A program made the translations under genes and the position numbers. The notes under the pieces were generated by a model, which was not told the origin of the DNA, did no database searches, and was given only the letters and a program-made list of their open reading frames with translations. Positions 23,038-34,310 of a stretch of 64,000 bases of DNA are shown here, in pieces. Numbering within the stretch: the first letter of the stretch is position 1; each line of letters opens with the position of its first letter. Location: positions 496,001-560,000 of the forward strand of contig CADCXA010000068.1 in NCBI GenBank assembly GCA_902806565.1, written 5' to 3'. The stretch is from Hypoxylon rubiginosum. Its lineage: Eukaryota; Ascomycota; Sordariomycetes; Xylariales; Hypoxylaceae.

Positions 23038-26037
23038 TCTGAGGCTTTCTTTTGTATACGATACTATACTATAGTACGATGAATGTCTGCCTACCCGCTT
23101 GAAAGTGTTGTCGAATGGTCCATATCACTCGGGAAATATGTACGCATTGCCCAGGCTAGAGTCAACTTCGACTATAACTTCTCCGGTTAGAAGACTTGGC
23201 AGTAATATCAGCGAATGGATCGTCATTCTTTATTTCTGATTTCACGTGCTCTGCGGTATTTACGTTACATTCCCTCGGGTGAACCCGTTGTTGCGTGATT
23301 AGTACGGCTTGGTTTCTCTTCGAGAATATTGTTGGGAGGGTTGGAGCAAGTCTATCTCAAGATTGTCGATCTTTCTATCTGCCACGATTTAGCCTACGCC
23401 GGTACTCTACAGTTGTGTCTTGGATTCATACATTTTCCAATATACTCTTCGGCATGCTAATTTATCAATCTTAGATGTAAAAAGATCTACTCGAATCTAC
23501 TTAGGAGGTAACTATGAAGAGGTTACAACGACGGCAGTATACACAACCCTTACCCATTCGGCTTCATATCCATTACATTCGACAACTTCGTAAAGTCCCA
23601 CATTTTGTTGCTTGGCCTTGCGGAATCACAAAGGCTAAGCATGAAGTAAATAGCGGCATATAGGAAACCACATTCAAACGTTAACTCCCAAGATAACTTG
23701 GCCAACATGTGTATATTGGCTGGTAACGTTCCACGTCGCCTGTTGACTCTTGGTACGGCTTAGTTGTCTACTGTTTTGTATCGTGGCTTGCGTGGTCCGG
23801 AAGTTACAAACCAAAGAAGGAAAGCCGGCGAGAGACGGCCGGAAGAAACCAGAGTAATATCTAGCTTCTGACGATAATAACAAAGTTCCTTGCATACTGT
23901 ATGAGCTGTGTTATCTTCTTTCCGGCCGGATACCAGTTGCCGAACTGGCCTCAAGAGAAATACGGAACGGTTGACCCCCATCATCAAACGGATTTGTTCA
24001 AACCGTTAGAAAGCCCCTTCGTTGTCAACTGATGCCGAATATCCACAGCAGAAACCTCGACGTGTAATCTTCACTATCACATCTGTATAGTAGTGTATTA
24101 CCCGCTTCTCTAACCTAAACGGACTTCAAATGCAACATGCCCAGCTTTCATCATCACTTCTCACTTTTTCACTTGCTCAATAGAGACAATCGAAGATGCC
24201 GTGTTAAGCCAAGTATCGTATGTATGTCAGGTGCCGCTACCCATCGGCGGGTAGGACAAGCGTCGACGAGACGGCTCCAGAAGCCCAAGAAAGCTGCTAG
24301 CCAAGTAAATAACGCCATTATTATTCCTGTCCAACCAAGGGCAATACCTAGCGAAGACACGTGTAATCATAGGTGATTCTCGACGGTACGGAATAACATT
24401 ACAAGGCGAGGTAGCAGTCCTGGTGACAGGGCAATGGTTTCTATTGAAGCTATCTGAAGCGATAAAGGAGTGACCTGTCTTGGTAAAGGGTAAGGAACCA
24501 ATAGGAGAGAGCGAGCTTAGATAATTCCGTGTTAGCGAATGGTAACAACTGCGGCGATAACGGTGGGTTTGCAAGGGCCGAATGATTAGGAAGTGACGTG
24601 ATAAGGGGACTCTTGTGCCTACGTCTCTTGGCCTCGTGCGAAGCTTGCTGTCGTGCATGTCCCACGGCGCCAACGAATGCCCACGTTGTAATCCTTTCTT
24701 GCCCTACATTGCCTACCTGGTATGTACGTGCCTGGATTGGTATCTAGAACAACCTCGAACGCACGATAAGCGTCCACCGTCCTCTCCCGGGGAGGGGCTT
24801 TGAAAGTCCGAGCGATGCAATGCAGTAGAAGTCTAATCCAATGTCATTCCTACCCAATGCGGCCAATACCTGGTATCGATGGGGGCCACGAGATGCGGCA
24901 ACGAGGCCTCCCGGCCGTTGTAGTATCGGTCCAACTTCGCTACGCTCACCACTTGTGACTGTCTCTGTGATACGAATCCAGATCCCCCTATTCGTCGCAG
25001 CAAGAACATGGACAGATGAGTTTGCCTCCCATGCTGTGTATCCCCTTTCTAGACACGTTGGAAGCATATCTGACCGCAAACAACCTGATGCAGATTCGGA
25101 GTGATTCAACACCGACCTGGCCGTCGGTTAATGGGCCAAGGACGTCAAGCGAGCTCGTCATACGCGATCCCTGGTTCGTGCTGAGCAAGAAAGAGAAGGA
25201 ATAGATAAAATAAACAAATTTCAAGTATTTTTTCCAAAGCTGCCCAGAGAAGGTCCCACCATCTTGACGGACAATCTCCGACATCTATTTTTATTGCGGG
25301 ACGTTGGGCAGTGTTTCTCATCTGTATCTCATTACTTGGCATACCTGGGCAGTAGATTGCGCCGATCTTGTTATGGTAGGGGGCATGTCTGGTATAGCCC
25401 TATAAACGGTTATCCGAGCATGCGTTTCGTCCGAGCCCTACCTAGTATCCTTGTCGGTTAAGCTCGTCGAGTCTAAACGTCGGAAGCGCACCGTAGCATT
25501 GTCAAAATCTGATGCAGGGGTTTCCATTGCCGCCTACTGATACATACAACTCTCATAAAACGACCTGAGAGAGTATCGCGAACTAGAATTTCGAGATTGG
25601 GAAAGTTTGTGTTTTTTTTTTCACGGAAAAGGGGGGGTGACACATCTATGACTTTTCTTTCATATTTAAAACAGCATCTGAATTCGAGCAATGGCAGTAT
25701 GTAGATTAGCAAGTTAGAAAAGGATTTGAAGCCAAGCACAACAAGCTATCGGGATCGGTACTTTGTCCGGTTGGCTGCAGATCCGGCTACGCTTCCTGCT
25801 GCTGCCAAGTTTCTTGCCGTTCTGAGATCAGCAGAAAAAAACGACTACATGAGACATTTTCCACAACGTACGTACGCGCGAGAAGCAGATTTGAAAAAAA
25901 ATTTGAAAGCTTGGCCGAAAAAAGGAGTGCTCATCATCTCATGATATCGCGACGACTCGAGTGATTCCAGCGCTTTTTTGCTCTGCGTGGGAGGAAAAGA
26001 AGGGCCGGTTAGGAACAGAGCTGAAAAAAAGGTCGGG
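23038..26037. other. Gene-poor region of about 3 kb
   Basis: No gene was recognised. Open frames are short and overlap on both strands. A minus-strand 63-codon frame at 24169-24360 contains a hydrophobic stretch but has no other support. The last 300 bases probably form the promoter and leader of the following SnoaL-like gene. Confidence 0.5.
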
Positions 26038-26473
26038 ATGGCCGATATCGAAACAGTGTACCGATCTTTCATCCTGTGTATCAACGAAAGAAGATGGGAC
26101 GACTTGCCAAGCTACATGCACTACGACTTCATCAAGAACGGCCAAGACTACACACCCGAGAGTTATGCCGCAGAGATGAGGTCTGCTGCTGCTGCCAGCG
26201 GAGCCGAGCTCACCATAGATGCTCTGACCGTCGATCGCGAGTCTCAGCGACGCCTGGCTGCTACCGTTCTCGTGAGGGTCAGGTCAGCCAATGCGGAAGG
26301 CGACGAGAGTGCCGAGCTACCCGGGAGACCGGTCTCCTTCATGGAACAGCACGTCAATTGGTTCACGGAGGGGAAGCTTTCCAAGACATGGATATTGACA
26401 GATCGCGACGAGGTGTGCCGGCAGTTTTCAGATCTTGAGGCAGGTACTTACACACCTGACCTGATCGGCCAGG

Positions 26474-26507
<34 letters not shown>

Positions 26508-26982
26508 GCCGCCGCCGCCGGAAGCTTCGTCTTCTTCGGAAGACAGGGTACTACTGAGGCTGTCCTCGCGCGAGCTGGAGGATACGTACCGCGCGTACAT
26601 CGGCTGCATCAACGCGCAGTCGATGGAGACGGAGCTGCACAGGTTCTGCCACGCGCAGGTGGTCCACAACACCAGGGCGCTGACGGCGGACGGGTACCGG
26701 CTGCTGATACGGGAAGCGTTCGCGGCGATCCCCGACATCGTCTTCAGGCTGGGGGCGGTGGTCGCGGACGACGAGGCGCAGCGCGTGGCGGCGCGCATCG
26801 AGTTCGCGGGCACGCCCCAGGGCCCGTCGACGCTCGCGGGCGTCAAGCCGAACGATAACGGCGGCCGCGTCGTCGTCCACTTCGCGGAACACGTCACCTA
26901 CCGCTTCGTGGACGGCAGGATCGCGAGGGTCTGGAGCATCGTCGACTGGGCGTCTTACCGCGCGCAGCTGCTGTCCGAGTAG
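26038..26982 (+). CDS. Tandem SnoaL-like (NTF2-fold) protein with polyQ-polyP linker
   Basis: Intronless, 314 residues. Two SnoaL-like domains of about 130 residues lie in tandem. The first begins MADIETVYRSFILCINER and ends about KTWILTDRDEVCRQF. The second begins ELEDTYRAYIGCINAQS and ends RIARVWSIVDWASYRAQL. They align in the same order, with the pattern TYRxxIxCIN at the start and a W-x-I-x-D near the end. They are joined by about 10 Gln, 5 Pro and a Ser/Glu stretch encoded by CAG and CCG repeats at about 26475-26520. SnoaL-like proteins include polyketide cyclases and many uncharacterised NTF2-fold proteins; no catalytic assignment is made. The start at 26038 is the first ATG in frame. 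The second half is markedly more GC-rich than the first. No polyketide synthase lies nearby, so a biosynthetic role is not supported by context. Confidence 0.8.
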
Positions 26983-29592
26983 GCAGTGATAGTCCAGCTA
27001 GCCACCCCCCTCGTCCCGTCCCGTCTATCCGTCCGTAAGAAGGACGACGCAGTAAGACCCAAGACTTACACAAAAAGAGACTTGTCAACTTGCCAACCTA
27101 TCATCAACCGTTAGTGACATTATCTCGAGAGAAAGAAAAAAAAAAACTTTCTGATATCTCCTGATATGTATTTCCCGTTATCACTCTTTCTTATCTTTCT
27201 CCGTTCTCTTCGGAGTAACCACTGTTTCGTGCGACGTACTATATGTAGCATGATGAAGGGCCTTGCAGGATAAAAATAAATAATATCTTTTGCTTGGTCG
27301 GCGGACCGTCGCCGACCCGCGCGCGTGTCGCTGGTTGTCCCCCGCCAAGCAGCTTCGAGATCCATAAGGTCTGTTTCGCATGTGACGGCAACCGAGCTTA
27401 GTTTAGTCGAATCTTCGCAAGGGTCCCTGATATGACAAGAACAGTACGAAGTGACGACAATGGACGAACCCGGCGGCTGGCTGGCTGGTGTGGTGTTTGG
27501 AAGGACCATAAAACTCTCCACTTTGCCACGCCCGGCGCCCAGCCGGTCCACTATCTGCCAGTGCCCTGTGTTGGGCAAAAAGAGCTTGTGCAGAGGAGCT
27601 TGTGTCGTCTGGTCGTTCGGAAGTTTGCTAAGCAAGTCGAACGGGTGAGGCGGTGCTGGGCTTCGATGGCGTAGAGAGAGACCAGTCCCGATAACTTGAC
27701 GGTTCCGATAGTAGAGAGCCACTATATTCCACTATTCGAGAAGCGAAGAGAGTTCTTGGCTTGTGCATCACTCATTACGTGTTCTATTTATCTATAACGA
27801 CGTTAATTAGGCTGAATTTTATTATTTCTCTTGGGATCAGCTGCAAATCTGGTAGGCATCGCCACAGAAAAGAAAAAGAAAACGGCGTACCGTTCTTTTT
27901 TCGAAAGTCTTCGTCATCCCAAGTACCGGCATCGCAGGTTGCATTGTGTGGTCCGCCGAGTCGCGCAAAAGCGTTGAAGAAAAAAGCCAAGTCCCCATTC
28001 GGAATCAATCTTATATGAAACCGTTCACTCTGATACGCTATGGTATCTCTCTCTTCTAGAGCGTTATGGCATAGCCCATAGTGCCTGAGTGATTGCTAAG
28101 GCCGGGTTTTTTCGGGACTCGCATCGTGATGCAACTTGTCTTCGATACGCTGCTTGGCTTGGGCTGCCTGGCTGCTTGGTCAATTAGGAGAAGAAGACAT
28201 CCCCCTTTATTTTCGTGGCCCCCACTCCGCCTCTGAGCCAAGAAATAGGCCAAGATCGCTATCTATGAGGCTCATGCTGAAGACGGCGGCACTACCGTAG
28301 GTACCCTAGCGCACCCCTGGCGGACTACCTAGGTACCTACCTGTCAGGCCTGTTTAGTTGGCTACCAGGTACCTAAAGTACCTTCTAAGCTAGGGTCAGG
28401 GGCAAGGTAGGGGGGCAGGGGGGAGAAGGACGGCCGTAAAAGATCGATTCTTTTTTTTTTTCTCTGGGTCCGGCCCACCAGCCTCAATCAGCTTCACGTT
28501 TGACGTTGGCCCAGTAAGAAACATTTTGGACCAGGGTTCGAACCAATTTGTTGCTATTGTGCTATGTATATTATAACCACCATCCAATGAGGGTTAGCCG
28601 CTTTTTGCTTCCATGAGGCTCCGTGGCGATCTCCCTCGTGCCAAGTCGCCGCCTTGCTTCCCTCCCATACAGCCCATACTACCAGATTTATCTGAAGAAT
28701 CCTCGAGTTTCCGCTACCATCTTGGCTTCTTCACTGGGCCTGCATGCCGGTGGGCTCTTTTTCTCGACACCAGGGGATGGGGGTTAGAGTGGAGACCGTT
28801 ATTTCTATTTTCGAAGGCCTTGTCGTCGTCGTCAAACGCGTGGGGGGAGTGTTCGCTTTTCACGTATTTCCTCAACCGTTTCAACATACAAGCAGGGTGC
28901 TAAAAGAAACAGGTTCGAAGCACATGTTGCTCTATATTGTGGCTTGGTACACGAGGGAAAAGCCAAGACGTCTTCTACGTGGGTCGTCGTCGAATCTCGA
29001 CTCTACGCTGTGCTAGGAGGCACAAATTAGGTAGTGAACCGTTACTCTCGTCAATTTCTGTGGACCCCCCGTTCCATACTTTGATAATTCCTCGTTGGGC
29101 ATCGTTGAAGATCGCAATGGAAGCTCGGTCGCTCACGTACAACCTTGATTTGGCCGTCCACTCTTATCGAGACCCTCCTGTCTAATACGGATCCTGGAAC
29201 ATCCCGTTCTTCTCCGTCGTTGGTTGTTTCTATTATTCCAAGATGTTTCTCGTGTCTTGGCTTTCCCTAACCAGGCTACCATAGGTGCCAGGGGGTGGGC
29301 TGTGGTGTAAATCGATCATAAAGGCTTCGTAATTACCCAGACTACCAGAGTCTTCTCGAGTTGATATCCGGAGTTTATTTTCTTTAGGCGCAAATTTTTC
29401 TTCATTTCATCTCGGGAGGCCGGTACTCTATAGTTTTTGGTTGATTCCGCTTTTTTATATATTCTCCTTAGCTTCTTTCTTCCTTTCGTCTTAATCTCTT
29501 GGGCTCGTCTCATCTTCATCTGTTCACTTCTCCTTTTCCTCTTATCGTTGACCTCCTCAAGAAGGGACAGTCAAGAGCTTGCTTGTGTGGCA
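26983..29592. other. Gene-poor region of about 2.6 kb
   Basis: Mostly promoter side of the following permease gene. Palindromic TACCTAGGTACCTACC-type sequence occurs at 28326-28342 with relatives at about 28298 and 28368. Pyrimidine-rich sequence at about 29450-29560 precedes the next start codon. No gene was recognised. Confidence 0.5.
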
Positions 29593-31054
29593 ATGGACCA
29601 ACTACCTCCCACTCCTTATTCAAAGGAGCCCCTTGCCTATCCGGCATCGTCATCATCAATGCCCTCGTTATCCTTCGCCGAACAGGAACGGTCATCTTTA
29701 CAGTACCCCGTAGACGAGAAGAGACCCGATGGACCGGTCCCGGGAACGTCTACCAGCTCGTCTGCCAGCACTATCGTCGACGGCAAAGAGGGTCACGGCC
29801 ATGACCTCGAACACGGCAGCGACGAAGATGACTTAAAAAAGGAACACGTAGATATTTACGACCCTAACCGACCAAAGCTGGGAATCCGTCAGAGGATGCA
29901 TCACTTCACATGGGCATGGTTCACTCTACCTATGAGCACGGGCGGTTTATCGCTACTGATCTTCGCACAACCTCATCAGTTCCCCGGGCTTCGACAGATC
30001 GGCTTATTCGTTTATATCGTCAACATCATCATCTTCTGCCTGCTGACCTTTGGGATGCTGACACGATTCTTCCTCCACCATGGCGATTTCTACAAATCCT
30101 TGTCCCATCCCCGTGAAGGCTTCTTCTTCCCGACATACTTCCTGTCGATTGCTACCCTGATCACCAGCACCCAGCGTTACGCCATTCCTGATCACGATAC
30201 ACCGCTGGTATGGGCGATCCAGACTGCTTTCTGGGGTTATGTAGTTGTTACGCTCATTTTAGCCATTGGACAATATAGCTTTGTGTTTGCAACCCATAAC
30301 TTTGGATTGCAGACCATGATGCCGACTTGGATTCTGCCCATCTTCCCTATTATGCTGTCGGGAACCATTGCTTCCGTTATTTCCGACACGCAACCTGATA
30401 TCCACGCCATACCTATTGTCATTGCCGGTATGAGCTGTCAGGGCTTGGGTCTCTCGGTTGCTATCTTGATGTACTCTCACATGGTTGGGCGTCTAATGTC
30501 GGCTGGTACGTGATCTTACCTTTAAAAGGGGCAGCGCTGCTTCATGGTCCCAGTCAATGTGAAAATAGCTAATCAATGGAATAGGTCTTCCGAACCGCGA
30601 GCACCGACCTGGTCTGTTCATGAACGTGGGACCGCCTGCTTTCACCGCCCTTGCGTTCATTGGCATGGCAAATGGCATGCCCGATACTTTCGACCGGGAA
30701 CTAGACGGATTCATCGACGTTAACATGATCAGAACATTCGCTATCATCGGGGCCATCTTCCTGTGGGCGTTGTCGCTTTGGTGGTTTGGTATTGCTCTCG
30801 TCGCCGTTCTCAGTTCACCTCCTAAATACTTTCATCTGGGCTGGTGGGCGATGGTCTTCCCTAACACGGGTTTCGTCCTGGCCACTATCTCGATTGGAAA
30901 CGAGCTAGGGAACGAAACGGTGCGATGGATCACGACCGGCATGTCTATCTGTCTGCTGCTTACGTACCTTTTCGTCCTCTACAGCCACATCCGAGCCGTC
31001 GTGATACAAGATATCATGTACCCCGGCCGAGACGAGGACGTCGAGGACCATTAA
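29593..31054 (+). CDS. TDT-family transporter (malate/C4-dicarboxylate permease-like)
   Basis: Exons are 29593-30505 and 30585-31054 (79-nt intron; the junction gives LMSAGLPNREHRPG). The protein is 460 residues. About 105 N-terminal residues are hydrophilic and Ser/Asp-rich, likely cytosolic. The family core starts at RMHHFTWAWFTLPMSTGG and continues through about ten hydrophobic segments, including PTYFLSIATLITSTQ, WILPIFPIMLSGTIASVI and FMNVGPPAFTALAFIGMA. TDT proteins include Schizosaccharomyces Mae1 (malate uptake) and the sulfite pump Ssu1. The pattern fits the Mae1 side, but the substrate cannot be proven from sequence. It acts at the plasma membrane. The ATG at 29593 is the first in frame after a pyrimidine-rich leader. 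Confidence 0.9.
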
Positions 31055-31429
31055 GCAAGGAGAAAAATCATTTCGGTCCTTACCCCCTTATCCCTTCTAC
31101 GGCAAAGCGATCAGAGAAGAGACTACACAGATAACGTGTCATGTTTTTCCTTTTACAACCTCATTCCCTACTATCCCTACTAAGCATTATCTCGCATATT
31201 ATCAACGGTGTTGTCCCGGAAGCATTGGGTCTTGGATGGACGCCCTCACACAATCGGCTGGTTTTCCTTTTGGTTTTCTTTTGAGATATCCCTTGCATTT
31301 AGACGGATGCGGTGTCCTGGTCGTCATCTTATAGAAATAGATAGACGAGCGAGGATTTAGCGCGTTCTTCTGCATTGCATAATAGACAAGAATGGCACAT
31401 ATATATAGAAAAATCAAAAAGTAATCGCC

Positions 31430-31449
31430 AAAAAAAAAAAAAAAAAAAA
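31430..31449. repeat. Poly(A)20 run
   Basis: Twenty consecutive A residues downstream of the TDT permease gene. Confidence 0.95.
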
Positions 31450-33967
31450 GGATATTATAGTATCCAACAAGGATATCTTCGAGAAGCGTGACAATTAGAG
31501 CTCAATGAGTAGTCTAGTGCTCAATCAAGATGAGCGTCGTCTTGACATCCATGAGGTAGATGTAGACTTGTCGTAGCCTAGGTTTTAGGTTACGACTCTT
31601 ATCTCACCCTTTCCCCTTTCCTCGTGGCCTTGTATGAAGAAGCGCAATTAGATCCGGTTGCATTAATCCATTTCCATGATAAAGTCGTCAAGGAACCAAG
31701 ACGTCGTGACGTGGGCAGCATGCTTCTGTGGCAAGTTATGACATACTTCGGTAGGTACCTCGTCAGTGCAAGGCCTTAATGATTGCGCAGGCAAAACGGA
31801 ATAGCGAGTATGGGCTACTTAAGCAATTTTAAGGACTACGGCAAATTGTCGTATTGGTGGTCCGCGGCTCCCCCGTCCGGGAACGCCGTAGCCGGGATGA
31901 GTGTCGGGGGGCTGGTTCCGGTAATTTTGGCGATACCGAGGGTGTCGGCCCCGGCCGCTACCCCTACTCTAGGCACGGCTCTCGGTATGCCTTTATGGCC
32001 ACTCATTCGTTCATCCTTTCGTACGGTGGCGCTACAGCATTTCTCGTTTAAGCTGTGTCGAATAGAGTATCGGTATATTCCCGACGGTCGTGATACGCGA
32101 GTTCATGTGGTGGGGGCTTATTTTATCTTCATCACAACAGCGTACGTGCTACCATCGCCGGAGAAAGATGCGGCCTGCCGGGGCGTAATGGTTCACACCT
32201 AACCTAGTGAGGCCGGGAATCAAAAGAGTTGGTTTCTAGAAGTCGATCCCACGACATCCGCTCTTCTTGTGGTCTAGCGTTTGTTAGTGGATGAACGTAG
32301 CGTAGGCGATTTACACTGCTTAGCTAGCTCTTATTATGATGAGACATTTGATGTGGATTTGAACATAGAGCGGCTAATAAACTGAGCAGCAGGATCAATC
32401 ACCAACCTTAGCTCGTATGTGAATTTACCGCGAAGCTAGGCTTTCTCTATACCCTAGTTTCAACATATACGTTAGTAAATTAGCACAGGAGACAAAATCC
32501 AAGGGGCGACCAACCTATACCTGAAATAGGCAATTCAAAAATCCGTAGGATGACGCCGAGAGTTCTGGGCGGGATGAACTACCGGGGCTGATTGGTTCCC
32601 TTCACCTGCTCTCCCGGACCCCTAGAGCCAGCGTGGGTTAGCGGTAGGAATTCTAGATTACACTGCCGTCAAGGTGGCGGGATTTTGACGCCGTCAAGGC
32701 AGTTATCCTGCGAGCATTTCCTTAATAGGGAGGTCTTGTACGGCTCGCCTTACCCAGCCTGCTAGCTGCAGCTCTAGGTTAAACGGCGTATCCCGTGGGC
32801 TAGAAGGATAGCTTTCACGACGTCTACATAGTATTTTCGATAAGGGCTTTTCGGAGCCGCATAGGGTAGGTCGTGAGACAACCGTCCCCGGCAGCGGCAC
32901 GATACTTGCAGACCTCATTGTCCAACTCGAATATGTTGAGTATAAACGTGTTTGTGCGCAGCTGTCGCTTCGGCGTCGTATTGACGTCGTGGACTAGATG
33001 AATTGCCTGCGCGCCCAACCTACGCCCGGGCTCGTTAACAGAAGCACGACATCCAGTAGCGTAAAATTCGCATCCCGACTTGGCAGGATCTCCCAATTAT
33101 CTTTAAAGGGCAACTATGCGACCATGCGACCATTCTGTTAGGCGGAGCGCGTTGCCGATACCAAGCAACTAAGAGATAAAGCTTGACTTTCGAGTCTTAT
33201 TACACTTAGGTTAGAGGGCTAGAGAGCACGTTCGACTCTCTTCTGTTAGCTTCGCATTCCATGCTACTGGTCTGCTGGTTTATCTTGTTTTCTGTGTCCG
33301 ATCTCCCAGTCTCCCTATCAATCGAATGCCGCATTAATGATCTACCACCAATTAGCTACTCTCGTCTGCGTAATCTGCAATTATTTTGTTGTATTCGCCA
33401 CGTCTGGTGTTATCTGTTCCCGTCACATCGTAGTACTGCTGGCTTGGCTGGTAAGGCCCGGGATGTCTACCCCAAGTTGGGTGGCGTCCCCGCGCTTCTC
33501 GACGTGGGAATGCATATCGTGCAATAGCATCCTTGATATGACATTGTTCCAGCCGTCAAAAGGTTAAGAATTGTAGACCGAGCAGCGAGTGACGATCGCC
33601 ATAGTAGACATAGATTTCCTCCTCTAACTCCTAACCAAGTCTACCTGGCAGCCTAGACCCCATGAGCGAAGGCGAACCCCGAGACTGGCATCCTCATTCC
33701 AACCGTTCTGCTTTGGGAAAAAGTGCACGGCCACCATGAGGGGGCCATGAGGGGGGAAACCTGGATAATTTCACCATCGATAAAGCACATCGATAAATCA
33801 TTGCCTCACATATTGCACGGAATTCAGGCCCACAACCGGTAAACTGCTCCCCTGCCAAGCTTCTCCAGGTCATGGAGTCGCTGTGGCTATCCACAAGCTC
33901 CCCCTGTCCACCCTGCACCTCTAATACTACTACGGAAGCTGTTATGATAATGGCCAAAGAGAGCCAA

Positions 33968-33992
33968 CCAGCCAGCCAGCCAGCCAGCCAGC
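33968..33992. repeat. (CAGC)n tetranucleotide repeat
   Basis: About six tandem CAGC units in the promoter region of the subtilase gene; it is the complement-related version of the GCTG repeat at 18817. Confidence 0.9.
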
Positions 33993-34310
33993 TTGGAGAG
34001 TTTATCAACCCTCGTCTTTCACAATGCAACTCGACTACGCGGCGCGATGGCACGTCCAATCTTGCATGCGTTGATCCGTAACTTGGCAAGTCATGGATCC
34101 TCGCTGCTCCCCCGGGCAACTCGCCAGCATGCCAACCTACAAATACTCGTGGGGATTCCCACCTTGGTCTGTAAGAGAGGGTTTCCCACCACCTCCTCCT
34201 CCTCGTCCCCTCTTCGTCGAGTTTCCCGGTGCTCGCGCGCTATCTTCTAGCCCTTCCCTTCTAGACACTCGCTTGCCGGCTCCTGCTCGGCGCGGCGCTA
34301 CTGATCGAGG

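Larger units (their letters stand above)
31055..34310. other. Gene-poor region of about 3.3 kb
   Basis: It contains a 20-base poly(A) run at 31430-31449, about 375 bases after the permease stop, and a (CAGC)n repeat at 33968-33992. Frames between 31780 and 33110 on both strands show fragments with moderately coding-like composition but no recognisable motif; they may be eroded mobile-element remains. Nothing here can be annotated with confidence. Confidence 0.45.

Noticed and set aside
24169..24360. Small membrane protein on the minus strand
   Set aside because: Only a single hydrophobic stretch; overlaps open frames on the other strand and lacks any family signal.
31430..31449. Poly(A) tail of a retroposed gene copy
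   Set aside because: The run is not preceded by a recognisable processed copy, and no flanking target duplication was seen.
31780..33110. Retrotransposon coding region
   Set aside because: Fragmentary frames look vaguely coding but no reverse transcriptase, integrase or repeat-end motif could be found by eye.
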